Shown piece after piece: positions 27,191 through 35,601 of a stretch of 64,000 nucleotides of DNA. A program made the position numbers and the translations under genes. Position 1 is the stretch's first letter. Every line of letters starts with the position of its first letter. The notes under the pieces were generated by a model that worked only from the letters and a program-made list of their open reading frames with translations, was not told where the DNA came from and did not search any database. Origin of the DNA: JAWXBK01 sp034439975 (GTDB lineage Bacteria > Pseudomonadota > Alphaproteobacteria > Dongiales > Dongiaceae); assembly GCA_034439975.1 (NCBI GenBank), contig JAWXBK010000020.1:12485-76484 (forward strand), given 5' to 3'.

Positions 27191-28411
27191 ATGTTCGGCT
27201 CGCCCCAGCTTCGTTTCATGAATGCCGGCCATTTCTGCGACCATTATTTCCTGCTGATCTTTCCGACCGCCGTCATCGCGATCCAGGACGACTGGCAGAT
27301 GGCGTACGGCGAGGCGCTCGCGCTTGGTACGCCGGCCGTCATCGCCTTCGCGCTCGGGACGGTACTGGCGGGCTGGCTGGGCGACCGCTGGAGCCGGCGT
27401 TCGCTGATGGCGATCTTTTTCATCGGAATCGGGTTGGCCGGCATCGTAACCGGGCTCGCCCCAGGCCCTGTCGGCCTTGCGACCGGGCTCGCACTGATCG
27501 GTTTGTTCGCGGCGATCTATCACCCCGTCGCGCTCGCGATGATCACCGATATAGCGACCAAACCCGGCCGTGCGCTTGCGGTCAACGGCGTGGCCGGCAA
27601 TCTCGGTCTCGCCGGCGCATCGCTGGCAACCGGATGGATCGCAGCGATCTACGATTGGCGCACAGCATTCCTCATTCCGGGCGTGGTCGCGATTGTCTTC
27701 GGCATTCTCTATTGCATCATCGCCTTTCGCGATACCGCGACGGGCGGTGGCAAAGTCGAAGCGATCGCCGCGATCGCATCGACGCGCGCGATGCAGATTC
27801 GCATCGTGGCCGCCGTGCTCGTCTTCGCGCTGCTGGGCGGGCTGGTCTTCAACGCGGTAACGATCTCGCTGCCCAAATTGTTCGACGAGCGCCTCACCGG
27901 CATCGCCGACGATCTTTCGCAGGTCGGGGAGTATGCGGCTCTGGTGTTTGCGATTGCCGCGTTCGCCCAACTACCGGTCGGCGATCTGCTCGACCGGTTC
28001 GGTGCGAGAGTTATCCTGATCACGCTGTTCGCCGCGCAGTTCGTCGCGTTCCTGCTGATCGCCGATGCCGAGGGCGCGATCGTGGTGCCGCTGGCGATCG
28101 GCCTGGTGCTGATGATGTTTGCCGAACTGCCGGTGACTGCCAGGCTGGTCGGGCGGTACGTTTCGTCTAACTGGCGGGCGCGCGCCTTCTCGATCGAGTA
28201 TCTGCTGTCGCTCGGCGTCAGCTCGGCCGCATTGCCGGCGATCGCCGCCCTGCATCTTTTCGGGTTCGGATTCGACAAGCAGTATCTGATTCTGGCCGGC
28301 TGTGTCGGGATCGCGTTCGTCGTCGCGTTCCTGCTGCCGGGGCGGCCGCGCGCGGATCAGATCGATCCGGCGATCAGTGATGGCCCCCGGCTTCGTCGAA
28401 GCCGCGCTTGA
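27191..28411 (+). CDS. Major facilitator superfamily transporter
   Basis: A 406-residue protein with about twelve hydrophobic helices. The loop between helices 2 and 3 (GWLGDRWSRRSLM) is the family motif. Its general pattern resembles fosmidomycin-resistance-type exporters, but the substrate is unknown. It is divergent from the NimR-like regulator, which fits a regulator-efflux pair. Its last 38 bases overlap the convergent small membrane protein gene. Confidence 0.83.
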   Translation: MFGSPQLRFMNAGHFCDHYFLLIFPTAVIAIQDDWQMAYGEALALGTPAVIAFALGTVLAGWLGDRWSRRSLMAIFFIGIGLAGIVTGLAPGPVGLATGLALIGLFAAIYHPVALAMITDIATKPGRALAVNGVAGNLGLAGASLATGWIAAIYDWRTAFLIPGVVAIVFGILYCIIAFRDTATGGGKVEAIAAIASTRAMQIRIVAAVLVFALLGGLVFNAVTISLPKLFDERLTGIADDLSQVGEYAALVFAIAAFAQLPVGDLLDRFGARVILITLFAAQFVAFLLIADAEGAIVVPLAIGLVLMMFAELPVTARLVGRYVSSNWRARAFSIEYLLSLGVSSAALPAIAALHLFGFGFDKQYLILAGCVGIAFVVAFLLPGRPRADQIDPAISDGPRLRRSRA

Positions 28412-28562
28412 TCATGTAGAAGATGAACAGGATCGCGAAGGCGAAGAAGGCGAGCCCGCCCCAATAAGCGACCGAGGCGCCGCCGCGCGCCGCCACGAAC
28501 AAGCCGGCGAGGCCCATCAGTCCCACGCAGCCGCACCAGATCCATTTCGAAACATCGCCCAT
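28374..28562 (-). CDS. Small conserved-looking membrane protein
   Basis: A 62-residue protein made almost entirely of two hydrophobic helices (WIWCGCVGLMGLAGLFVAA and YWGGLAFFAFAILFIFYMI) with a short charged tail (KRGFDEAGGHH). An AAGGA ribosome-binding site lies seven bases before the ATG, and the frame is clean, so I accept it despite the overlap with the end of the convergent MFS gene. It is preceded by the histidine kinase gene in the same direction. A GCGGCC/GGCCGC hairpin lies between the two. Function unknown. Confidence 0.65.
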   Translation of the reverse strand: MGDVSKWIWCGCVGLMGLAGLFVAARGGASVAYWGGLAFFAFAILFIFYMIKRGFDEAGGHH

Positions 28563-28607
28563 GACCGTTCCTTCATTCCCAGCGGCCGACCGGCCGCGTG
28601 GGCGAAA

Positions 28608-30089
28608 TTAATGGGAACGCGGGCGCGGCGCAACGCCCCGGCGATCGTCCGGGGCGGGCAATGTCAGGCGGAATGCCGTGCCCTTGCCGCTGGTATGCAG
28701 CAGCAGCACGTCGCCGCCATGGGCGCGCATGATCTCGCGGGCGATCGCGAGGCCGAGGCCGGAGCCGCCCGGCCGGGCCGAACCGGCAAAGGGCCGGAAC
28801 AGGTTCTCCCGCGCGCGCGGCGGGAGGCCCGGGCCGTTGTCGCGAATGTCGATCTCGATGCCCTCGCTTGTCTTGCGGACGCCCATCGCGATCAGCGTCG
28901 CACCTGATTGCAGGGCGTTGAGGGCGACATTGGCGACGACCCGATAAAGCTGCGAGCGGTCGGCAAAGACGGCGATCGAATCGGAGTCGATCTCCCAGCC
29001 GATGCCCTTGCTGCGGTCCGGCAGGAGATCGGCTCGAACTTCATCGAGCAGCGGCGCCAGCGCAAAATTCCGGCATTCGAGCCGCAAGGCGCCCTCGCGC
29101 GTGAAATCGAGCGTCCGGGTACAAAGATCGACCGCACGGTCGAGGGCCGAGACCAAAGTCGGCGACGCATGGCGGACCTGCGGGTCGCCGCTCTCCGCCA
29201 GCCGGTCGGAAACCAGCCGCGCCGTCGTCAGCATGTTGCGCAGATCGTGACTGATTTTGCCGACGGCCGTCCCGAGCGCGGCCAGCCGCGTTTTTTGCGT
29301 CAGCGAATCGCGAATGGCGAGTTGCATCGCGGTCAGTTCGCGTTCAACCACGCCGACTTCATCGGAGCGGGCCGAAGGATGGACGATGGTAGATACATCT
29401 TCCGGATTCTTGCGAAATGCCACCATGCTTTCGCTGATCCGTCGCATCGGACGCACCATCATCCAGTGCAGGCTGAAAAAGACCAGCGTCGCGGTGAACA
29501 ATGAAATGATGATCGAAAGGCCGAGAATGCGTTCCGAGAAGTTGATCAATTCCGCGCGCATCGGCGCTTCGTCGATCAGAATGTCGACGACGTCGGACGG
29601 CATGTTCGGCGACGGCGCAATCACATGCAGCAGCCGGTTGTCGGAATGCCAGAGCGTCCCGAACGCATCGACGATCAGGTTGAAGAAACCGACCTGGCCA
29701 AGATGAATGGTGACGTCGGCCATGACGGCGGTTTCGTTTCGATCGATTTCCTCGTCGTCCGGCGTGTTCATGCCGACCAGCACATACTGGCCCTGCAGGA
29801 TCAGTTTGCTGCCGTTCTCGCGCGCGAGCCCGACGACATAGGCGCCCGCATGTTTCAAGAGTTCGGCGGTCAGGGCTTCACTGACCATGTTGTCGGGTGT
29901 TGCCAGCAGCGCGAGTGCTGCGATATGCGAATCCGCCAAACGGTTTTGCAGATAATTGTAGCGATAGGCGGCGACCGAGGGCGCATAGATGAACACTTCG
30001 GCCAACATGACGAAGCTGATCGTCAGAACAAGCAGCCGCGCGGACAGACTTCGCAACGGCGACGGCATACGGGCACCCCTGCCACTCAT
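28608..30089 (-). CDS. Sensor histidine kinase
   Basis: A 493-residue membrane kinase. A first helix (LLVLTISFVMLAEVFIYAPS) and a second near residue 190 enclose a periplasmic sensor domain of about 150 residues that I do not recognise. A HAMP-like segment follows, then the phospho-acceptor box GKISHDLRNML with His at about 281, and the ATPase boxes DNGPGLPP and GGSGLGLAIAREI. ATG 30089 has GGAG eight bases before it; a GTG three codons upstream is possible. No response regulator lies next to it, so its partner must be encoded elsewhere. Confidence 0.88.
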   Translation of the reverse strand: MSGRGARMPSPLRSLSARLLVLTISFVMLAEVFIYAPSVAAYRYNYLQNRLADSHIAALALLATPDNMVSEALTAELLKHAGAYVVGLARENGSKLILQGQYVLVGMNTPDDEEIDRNETAVMADVTIHLGQVGFFNLIVDAFGTLWHSDNRLLHVIAPSPNMPSDVVDILIDEAPMRAELINFSERILGLSIIISLFTATLVFFSLHWMMVRPMRRISESMVAFRKNPEDVSTIVHPSARSDEVGVVERELTAMQLAIRDSLTQKTRLAALGTAVGKISHDLRNMLTTARLVSDRLAESGDPQVRHASPTLVSALDRAVDLCTRTLDFTREGALRLECRNFALAPLLDEVRADLLPDRSKGIGWEIDSDSIAVFADRSQLYRVVANVALNALQSGATLIAMGVRKTSEGIEIDIRDNGPGLPPRARENLFRPFAGSARPGGSGLGLAIAREIMRAHGGDVLLLHTSGKGTAFRLTLPAPDDRRGVAPRPRSH

Positions 30090-30631
30090 GGACGTCACTC
30101 CACCATAGGCCGCAGCGGCGATGCACGAACTCGCGATTACAAAAATCGTCTGAAAACCGCGGTTCTGACGTCCACGGCGATGCTCCTTAGGAAGACAATC
30201 GAACCGTACAGCCGCGATGAATAACTAGATATTCAACCGTGTTCCCGCGCAGGGTTCGATGCCGCCGGGAACCGGCCGCTCTCCCGGCGGTCTTTTCAGG
30301 GGGACAGGCGCCCGGCCATATCCCCGGATGACGCCACGGCCTCCAGCAGCGAGTTCAACCGCCTTTTTGTTCGACGGGTGCGGCGAAAGGCCACGCCGGG
30401 CCGCGCAGACGCCGAAATGACGATCGAAACCCCGGATAGGGCCCAACGGGCTCGATTGGCCCGGAAACCAGGCATCGGGGCAGCCCGGGACCGCCCCCGA
30501 CACGGGCGGGGGCCCCCGTGGTACCCGGCGAAGAGGCTCTTGCCCGTCGCGCGAAGGCCGCAGGGATACCTGCCGGCCCGGAAAATCGTTGATATTGTGC
30601 GGCAGGGCGGCAAGCGATGGGCGTCCGCGCG
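30090..30631. other. Long gene-free region before rpmH
   Basis: About 540 bases with no convincing protein gene; the open frames here lack ribosome-binding sites and look like composition artefacts. It holds the upstream region of the histidine kinase and a strong rightward terminator at 30262-30296 that belongs to no annotated gene. I looked for RNase P RNA, 6S RNA and tmRNA signatures and found none, and no cluster of DnaA boxes. Confidence 0.5.
30262..30296 (+). terminator. Orphan intrinsic terminator (possible end of a small RNA)
   Basis: CCGCCGGGA pairs perfectly with TCCCGGCGG around an 11-base loop and is followed by TCTTTT. It points rightward, yet the only gene to its left is transcribed leftward. 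It may therefore end a small RNA starting somewhere in 30100-30240; I could not find a clear promoter for one. Confidence 0.7.
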
Positions 30632-30660
30632 TTGACTAAGTCCGGCCCAGCCCCTATACA
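30632..30660 (+). promoter_or_regulatory. Sigma-70 promoter of the rpmH operon
   Basis: TTGACT and TATACA are separated by exactly 17 bases, close to consensus, ending 45 bases before the rpmH start. It would drive rpmH, rnpA, yidD and probably yidC. Confidence 0.82.
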
Positions 30661-30705
30661 GCCGGCCGGCATTTTCCAACGAACTTCCGACTACGGAGAT
30701 CTCCG

Positions 30706-30855
30706 GTGAAGCGCACCTATCAGCCCAGTGTGCTCGTCCGCAAACGGCGCCACGGCTTCCGTTCGCGCATGTCGACCGTGGGCGGGCGTACCGTCATCCG
30801 GCGGCGTCGAGCCAAGGGACGCAAGCGTCTCAGCGCCTGCGCTGCCGCGCGATGA
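30706..30855 (+). CDS. rpmH: 50S ribosomal protein L34
   Basis: The protein reads MKRTYQPSVLVRKRRHGFR and continues with RRRRAKGRKRLSA, the usual L34 sequence, starting at a GTG. It is 49 residues, five longer than the common 44, because of a C-terminal CAAAR. The extension results from the stop being displaced into the rnpA start: ATGA is shared, so L34 and RnpA are translationally coupled. A near-consensus promoter lies just upstream. L34 sits in the large subunit. Confidence 0.97.
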   Translation: MKRTYQPSVLVRKRRHGFRSRMSTVGGRTVIRRRRAKGRKRLSACAAAR

Positions 30856-31238
30856 CCACCGTCGGCCGGCTCCGGCGACGGGCCGAATTCCTCAAAGTTG
30901 CCGCCGGTCGTCGCAAATGGGCGACCCCGGGCCTCGTCATGCAGGTCCGCGGCTGGGATCCGGCCGAGCGCGATAGCCTTCCCGCCGACACGCTGCGCGT
31001 GGGATACACGGCGAGCCGGAAAGTCGGCTCTGCCGTCGCACGCAATCGCGCACGGCGCCGATTGCGGGCGGCGGTGCAGGAAACCCTGACGCGCCTCGCC
31101 TGTCCGGCGCACGACTATGTACTGATCGCGCGCAGCGGCACACTCACCCGGCCCTTTCCTGCATTGCTGGGCGATATCGAAGCGGCGCTCGACCGGCTCA
31201 AGGCACGCTGCGAAGCGGAAACCAGCGAGAAGCGATGA
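30852..31238 (+). CDS. rnpA: Ribonuclease P protein component
   Basis: A 128-residue basic protein that assists RNase P RNA in trimming tRNA 5' leaders. The family signature appears as RKVGSAVARNRARRRLRAAVQE, with the RNR box that contacts the RNA. It overlaps rpmH by four bases and yidD by four bases, in the usual rpmH-rnpA-yidD-yidC order. Confidence 0.95.
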   Translation: MTTVGRLRRRAEFLKVAAGRRKWATPGLVMQVRGWDPAERDSLPADTLRVGYTASRKVGSAVARNRARRRLRAAVQETLTRLACPAHDYVLIARSGTLTRPFPALLGDIEAALDRLKARCEAETSEKR

Positions 31239-31525
31239 TGGTGGACAAAAGCACAGGTAACGGACGAAGCATCGTCCGCATTTTCGTCGCCGGCATCCTG
31301 CGCGGCTATCAGCTTGTGCTGTCGCCGATCTACGGCCCGGTCTGCCGCTATGCGCCGAGCTGTTCGCATTACGCGCACGAGGCCGTGTTGAAACACGGCC
31401 CAATGCGCGGCGGCTGGCTCGCGCTGCGGCGTCTAGCACGCTGCCATCCCTGGGGCGGCTCCGGGTTCGATCCGGTGCCGGAGGCTGATCTGCCGGTCTT
31501 GGTCCGGCGGCATCGACACGGCTGA
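31235..31525 (+). CDS. yidD: Membrane protein insertion efficiency factor
   Basis: A 96-residue protein of the YidD/DUF37 family. The conserved GYQLVLSPIYGPVCRYAPSCS, HGPMRGGWLALRRLARCHPWG and GFDPVP blocks are all present, with the three conserved cysteines. It assists YidC-dependent membrane insertion. It overlaps rnpA by four bases. Confidence 0.95.
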   Translation: MMVDKSTGNGRSIVRIFVAGILRGYQLVLSPIYGPVCRYAPSCSHYAHEAVLKHGPMRGGWLALRRLARCHPWGGSGFDPVPEADLPVLVRRHRHG

Positions 31526-31560
31526 CGCACCGGCCAAGCGAAGAACGACGAGGAACGGGC

Positions 31561-33285
31561 ATGGGTGAGCATCGCAACCTGATCATCGCGATCGTAATCT
31601 CGATCGTCGTCATGATCTTCTACCCGTTCTTCTACACCTACATCTCGCCGCCGCCGGTGGTGCCGGTGGAATCGACGACCGACGCAACGACAAGCGATGC
31701 GCCCTCGGCGCCGGAAGATCAGCCCAGCGATACCGCAGCAACAGAAATTGTAATGCGCGAGCGCGCCGAAGTGCTGGCCGATATGCCGCGCGTTCCGATC
31801 GAGACACCGCGCGTCTCCGGATCGGTGTCGCTGATCGGCGGCCGGATCGACGATCTGATCCTGAACGATTATCGCGAGACCGTTGACCCGACCAGCCCGC
31901 GCATCGTGCTGCTCTCGCCCGCCGGCAGCGATGGCGCCTATTACGGCGAGTTCGGCTGGGTCGCCTCGGGCGACACAACGCCGGTGCCGACCGGCGAAAC
32001 GCTCTGGCAGACCGAAGGCAACCGGCTGACGCCGACAACACCGCTCGTGCTCACCTGGGACAATGGTGCGGGGCTCGTCTTCACGCGCACCATCGCGATC
32101 GACGCCGATTATCTCTTCACCGTCACACAGAGCGTCGCGAACAACGGCGCGGCCCCGGTCACGCTCTATCCCTATGGCCTCATTTCGCGCCACGGTACAC
32201 CGCAGACGCAGGGTTTCTTCATTCTGCATGAAGGGCTGATCGGCGTGCTCGATGGCAAGCTCAAGGAAATCGAGTATGACGACGTCGTCGACGACGGCGC
32301 AATCGAGCTTCAGAGCCCGGGCGGATGGCTCGGCTTTACCGACAAATACTGGCTGACCGCGCTCGTCCCGGCGCAGTCGCAGGATGTGACCGCCCGCTTC
32401 AGCCACACGCTGCGCGACGCCGCAAACCGTTATCAGACCGACTTCCGTGGCGCCGCGGTGACATTGGCGCCGGGCGAGACCGGCACCAGCGAGAATTATT
32501 TCTTTGCCGGCGCCAAGGAAGTTCGCCTGCTCGATCACTATGAATCGGAAAAGGGTTTTCCGCTGTTCGATCGCGGCGTCGACTGGGGCTGGTTCTATTT
32601 TCTCACAAAGCCGATCTTCTACACGCTCGATTACATCTTCAAATATGTCGGCAATTTTGGCGTCGCGATCCTGCTGCTGACGGTGCTGGTCAAGGGCCTG
32701 TTCTATCCGCTGGCGAGCAAGAGCTATCGCGCGATGAGCAAGATGAAGGCGCTCACGCCCGAGATGAAGCGCGTCCGCGAACAGTTCGGCGACGACAAGT
32801 TGCGTCAGCAGCAGGAAATGATGGCGCTCTATAAGCGCGAGAAGGTCAATCCGGCATCGGGCTGCCTGCCGATCCTAGTGCAGATTCCGGTGTTCTTCGC
32901 GCTGTATAAAGTGCTCTTCGTCACCATCGAAATGCGGCACGCGCCGTTCTTCGGCTGGATCCAGGATCTTTCGGCGCCCGATCCGACGAGCTGGATGAAT
33001 CTGTTCGGGCTGCTGCCTTACGCCGTGCCTGAACTCGGATTCTTCAACATCATCTCGATCGGCGTCTGGCCGCTCATCATGGGCCTCACGATGTGGCTGC
33101 AGATGCGGCTCAATCCGACGCCGCCGGACCCGACCCAGGCAAAGATCATGGCGGCCCTGCCCTTCGTCTTCACCTTCATGCTCGGCCATTTCGCCGCCGG
33201 TCTGGTCGTCTACTGGGCGTGGAACAACACGCTCTCGATCGCCCAGCAGCGCCTCATCATGTGGCGGATGGGCGTGAAGCCCTGA
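31561..33285 (+). CDS. yidC: Membrane protein insertase YidC
   Basis: A 574-residue insertase of the Gram-negative type. One N-terminal helix (LIIAIVISIVVMIFYPFFY) is followed by a periplasmic beta-domain to about residue 340, then the conserved C-terminal core with NPASGCLPILVQIPVFFALYKVLF and final helices ending WAWNNTLSIAQQRLIMWRMG. It inserts inner-membrane proteins alone or with SecYEG. It begins 35 bases after yidD and ends 13 bases before engB. Confidence 0.96.
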   Translation: MGEHRNLIIAIVISIVVMIFYPFFYTYISPPPVVPVESTTDATTSDAPSAPEDQPSDTAATEIVMRERAEVLADMPRVPIETPRVSGSVSLIGGRIDDLILNDYRETVDPTSPRIVLLSPAGSDGAYYGEFGWVASGDTTPVPTGETLWQTEGNRLTPTTPLVLTWDNGAGLVFTRTIAIDADYLFTVTQSVANNGAAPVTLYPYGLISRHGTPQTQGFFILHEGLIGVLDGKLKEIEYDDVVDDGAIELQSPGGWLGFTDKYWLTALVPAQSQDVTARFSHTLRDAANRYQTDFRGAAVTLAPGETGTSENYFFAGAKEVRLLDHYESEKGFPLFDRGVDWGWFYFLTKPIFYTLDYIFKYVGNFGVAILLLTVLVKGLFYPLASKSYRAMSKMKALTPEMKRVREQFGDDKLRQQQEMMALYKREKVNPASGCLPILVQIPVFFALYKVLFVTIEMRHAPFFGWIQDLSAPDPTSWMNLFGLLPYAVPELGFFNIISIGVWPLIMGLTMWLQMRLNPTPPDPTQAKIMAALPFVFTFMLGHFAAGLVVYWAWNNTLSIAQQRLIMWRMGVKP

Positions 33286-33298
33286 GCCGGGCCACGTC

Positions 33299-33963
33299 AT
33301 GACCGAACAGAACGACGACACGGAGATCAGCGAAGCGGCGCTCGAAGCGGGCCGTCTTCTATTTGCGAAACCCTGCGTGTTCGTCGCGGGCGTCGCCGAG
33401 GAAGAGCAGCTTCTGCCGCCGACTTTGCCCGAGATCGCCGTGCTCGGCCGCTCCAATGTCGGCAAGTCGAGCCTGCTCAATGCGCTGACCGGCCGGCGCA
33501 GCCTCGCGCGCATTTCGATCACGCCGGGCCGCACCCAGCAGCTCAATTTCTTCGATCTCGACGGCAGGCTGTTGCTGGTCGACATGCCGGGCTACGGCTA
33601 TGCGGCGGTCGGACGGGCGCGCTCGGAAGCCTGGACGCTGCTCATCGACGCTATCTCGCCGGTCGCACCTCGCTGCAACGCATCCTCGTGCTGATCGACG
33701 CGCGGCACGGGCTGAAGCCGGTCGACCATGAATGGATGACGCGGATGGACAAGGCCGCACAGTCCTATCAGATCGTGCTGACGAAAATAGATGAGGTGCC
33801 GGCCGTCAAACGCGAGCAGGTCGTCGCAAAGATCGCCGCCGAGATCGCGCGTCATCCTGCCGCCCATCCCGTGGTCATGCCGACCAGCGCCGAGACCGGC
33901 GCTGGCGTGCCGGCGCTGCGCGCGGTACTGGCGGAACTGGCAGCCCCGGACGCTTTCCGCTAG
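33299..33963 (+). pseudogene. engB: Ribosome-biogenesis GTPase EngB/YihA, interrupted by a frameshift
   Basis: The first frame (33299-33694) holds GTPase motif G1 as GRSNVGKSS (residues 50-58), G2 Thr in ITPGRT and G3 DMPG. At about 33651 the protein leaves the family sequence; the homologous continuation (YLAGRTSLQRILVLIDARHG, then TKID as G4 and TSAETG as G5) lies in the next frame to 33963. One missing base near GACGCTATCTC, where GACGCCTATCTC would be expected, explains it. EngB assists 50S assembly and is usually essential, so a sequencing or assembly error is at least as likely as a true lesion. Without the shift the protein would be about 221 residues. Confidence 0.9.
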
Positions 33964-33974
33964 TCTCTCGGCCC

Positions 33975-34865
33975 ATGACGCAGACCAGCTTCAGCGAGAC
34001 GAAATACTGGCTCCGGACGGCGCGCACGCTCTCCGAGGCGCTGCCTTATCTGCAGCGCTATAGCGGCAAGCGGTTCGTCATCAAGTATGGCGGCCACGCG
34101 ATGGTCGACGCCGAGCTCGCACGGGTCTTTGCGCAGGATATCGTGCTGCTGCGGCAGGTCGGCATCCAGCCGATCATCGTGCATGGCGGCGGCCCGCAGA
34201 TCGGCCGCATGCTCGACCGGCTGGCGATCAAGAGCGAGTTCATCGACGGGCTGCGCGTGACCGACGCGGCGACGATGGAGATCGTCGAGATGGTGCTGTG
34301 CGGCACCATCAACAAGCAGATCGTATCGGCCATCAATGCCGAGGGCGGCCGCGCGGTCGGCCTCTCGGGCAAGGATGGCGGGCTGATGCTCGCGCGCAAG
34401 GAAATGATGATCAAGGACGGCAAGGAGATCGACCTCGGCCTGGTCGGCGAACCCGCCTCCGTTTCGCCGCAGGCGCTTGAGGCGCTGGAATCGAACGGCA
34501 TGATCCCGGTCGTCGCACCGATCGCCTTCGGCGCATCGGGCGAGACGTACAACGTCAATGCCGACACGGCGGCCGGCGCGATTGCGGCGGCCTGCAAGGC
34601 GGCGCGCCTGCTGATGCTGACCGACGTGCCCGGCGTGCTCGATCGCGACAAGCAATTGCTGCCCGAGCTGACCGTCGATCAGGTGCACGCGCTCGTCGCC
34701 GAAGGGACGATTTCCGGCGGCATGATTCCGAAACTCGAGACCTGCGTCCAAGCCGTCGAGAACGGCGTCGATGCCGCCGTCATCCTCGATGGCCGCGTGC
34801 CGCATGCGCTGCTGCTGGAAATCTTCACCCCGCACGGCGTCGGCACGCTGGTGCGCAAGGGCTGA
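33975..34865 (+). CDS. argB: Acetylglutamate kinase
   Basis: A 296-residue amino-acid kinase that phosphorylates N-acetylglutamate in arginine synthesis. FVIKYGGHAM begins the fold with the catalytic Lys, VHGGGPQIG and GLRVTDAATMEIVEMVL bind substrate, LSGKDGGLM and YNVNADTAAGAIA bind ATP and metal. It follows engB by 11 bases, an order common in alphaproteobacteria. Confidence 0.96.
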   Translation: MTQTSFSETKYWLRTARTLSEALPYLQRYSGKRFVIKYGGHAMVDAELARVFAQDIVLLRQVGIQPIIVHGGGPQIGRMLDRLAIKSEFIDGLRVTDAATMEIVEMVLCGTINKQIVSAINAEGGRAVGLSGKDGGLMLARKEMMIKDGKEIDLGLVGEPASVSPQALEALESNGMIPVVAPIAFGASGETYNVNADTAAGAIAAACKAARLLMLTDVPGVLDRDKQLLPELTVDQVHALVAEGTISGGMIPKLETCVQAVENGVDAAVILDGRVPHALLLEIFTPHGVGTLVRKG

Positions 34866-34878
34866 CGCCGCACCCGTC

Positions 34879-35598
34879 ATGGCCGATCAGGGCGCCTTCG
34901 CACATATCGAGGACTGGATCTTCGATCTCGACAACACGCTCTATCCGGCGTCCTGCCGGCTGTTCGACCAGGTCGACAAGCGGATCGGCAGCTACATCTC
35001 GACCCTGCTGTCGCTCGACGAAATCGAGGCGCGCAAGATCCAGAAGCAGTATTTTCGCGATTACGGCACGACCCTGCGCGGGCTGATGACGCGCCACGAC
35101 GTCGATCCGCATGATTTTCTGCATTATGTGCATGCGATCGACCGGTCGCCGGTCGCCACCAATCCAGTGCTCTGCACGGCGCTCGATGCGTTGCCCGGCC
35201 GCAAGTTCATCTTCACCAACGGTTCGGTCGCGCATGCCGAGGCGGTGCTCGAAAGGCTCGGCATCGGCGGCCGCTTCGCCGACATCTTCGACATCGTCGC
35301 GGCGGAGTTCGAACCGAAGCCGCAGGAAGCGCCCTATCGGCGCATGGTCGAGCGCAATCGCATTACCGCCAAACGCGCGGCGATGATCGACGATCTGCCG
35401 GTCAATCTCGTGCCGGCCGCCGCACTCGGCATGACCACCGTGCTGGTGCGCACCGACAGTCAGTGGGCGCAGGAAGCGGCCGACGGCGAGCATGTGCATC
35501 ATGTGATCGACGATCTGGCCGACTGGCTCGCGACACTGGTCGCGACGCTCAAACCGGCGCCCGCGCGCCCCACGGATCAACGCCAGACGGAAACCTGA
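34879..35598 (+). CDS. HAD-family pyrimidine 5'-nucleotidase
   Basis: A 239-residue haloacid dehalogenase-type hydrolase. Motif I is FDLDNTLYP with nucleophile Asp16, motif II is FTNGS, and motif IV is MIDDLPVNL. The DNTLYP form marks the SDT1/pyrimidine 5'-nucleotidase subgroup that removes phosphate from UMP or CMP. It starts 13 bases after argB and ends three bases before the next gene, so it belongs to the same run. Confidence 0.88.
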   Translation: MADQGAFAHIEDWIFDLDNTLYPASCRLFDQVDKRIGSYISTLLSLDEIEARKIQKQYFRDYGTTLRGLMTRHDVDPHDFLHYVHAIDRSPVATNPVLCTALDALPGRKFIFTNGSVAHAEAVLERLGIGGRFADIFDIVAAEFEPKPQEAPYRRMVERNRITAKRAAMIDDLPVNLVPAAALGMTTVLVRTDSQWAQEAADGEHVHHVIDDLADWLATLVATLKPAPARPTDQRQTET

Positions 35599-35601
35599 AC
35601 G

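Noticed and set aside
30296..30679. Leftward open frame of 127 codons upstream of rpmH
   Set aside because: It overlaps the rpmH promoter, has no ribosome-binding site and a biased composition.
30090..30705. Chromosome origin or RNase P RNA upstream of rpmH
   Set aside because: No cluster of DnaA boxes and no RNase P RNA core sequences were found; in alphaproteobacteria the origin is not normally here.
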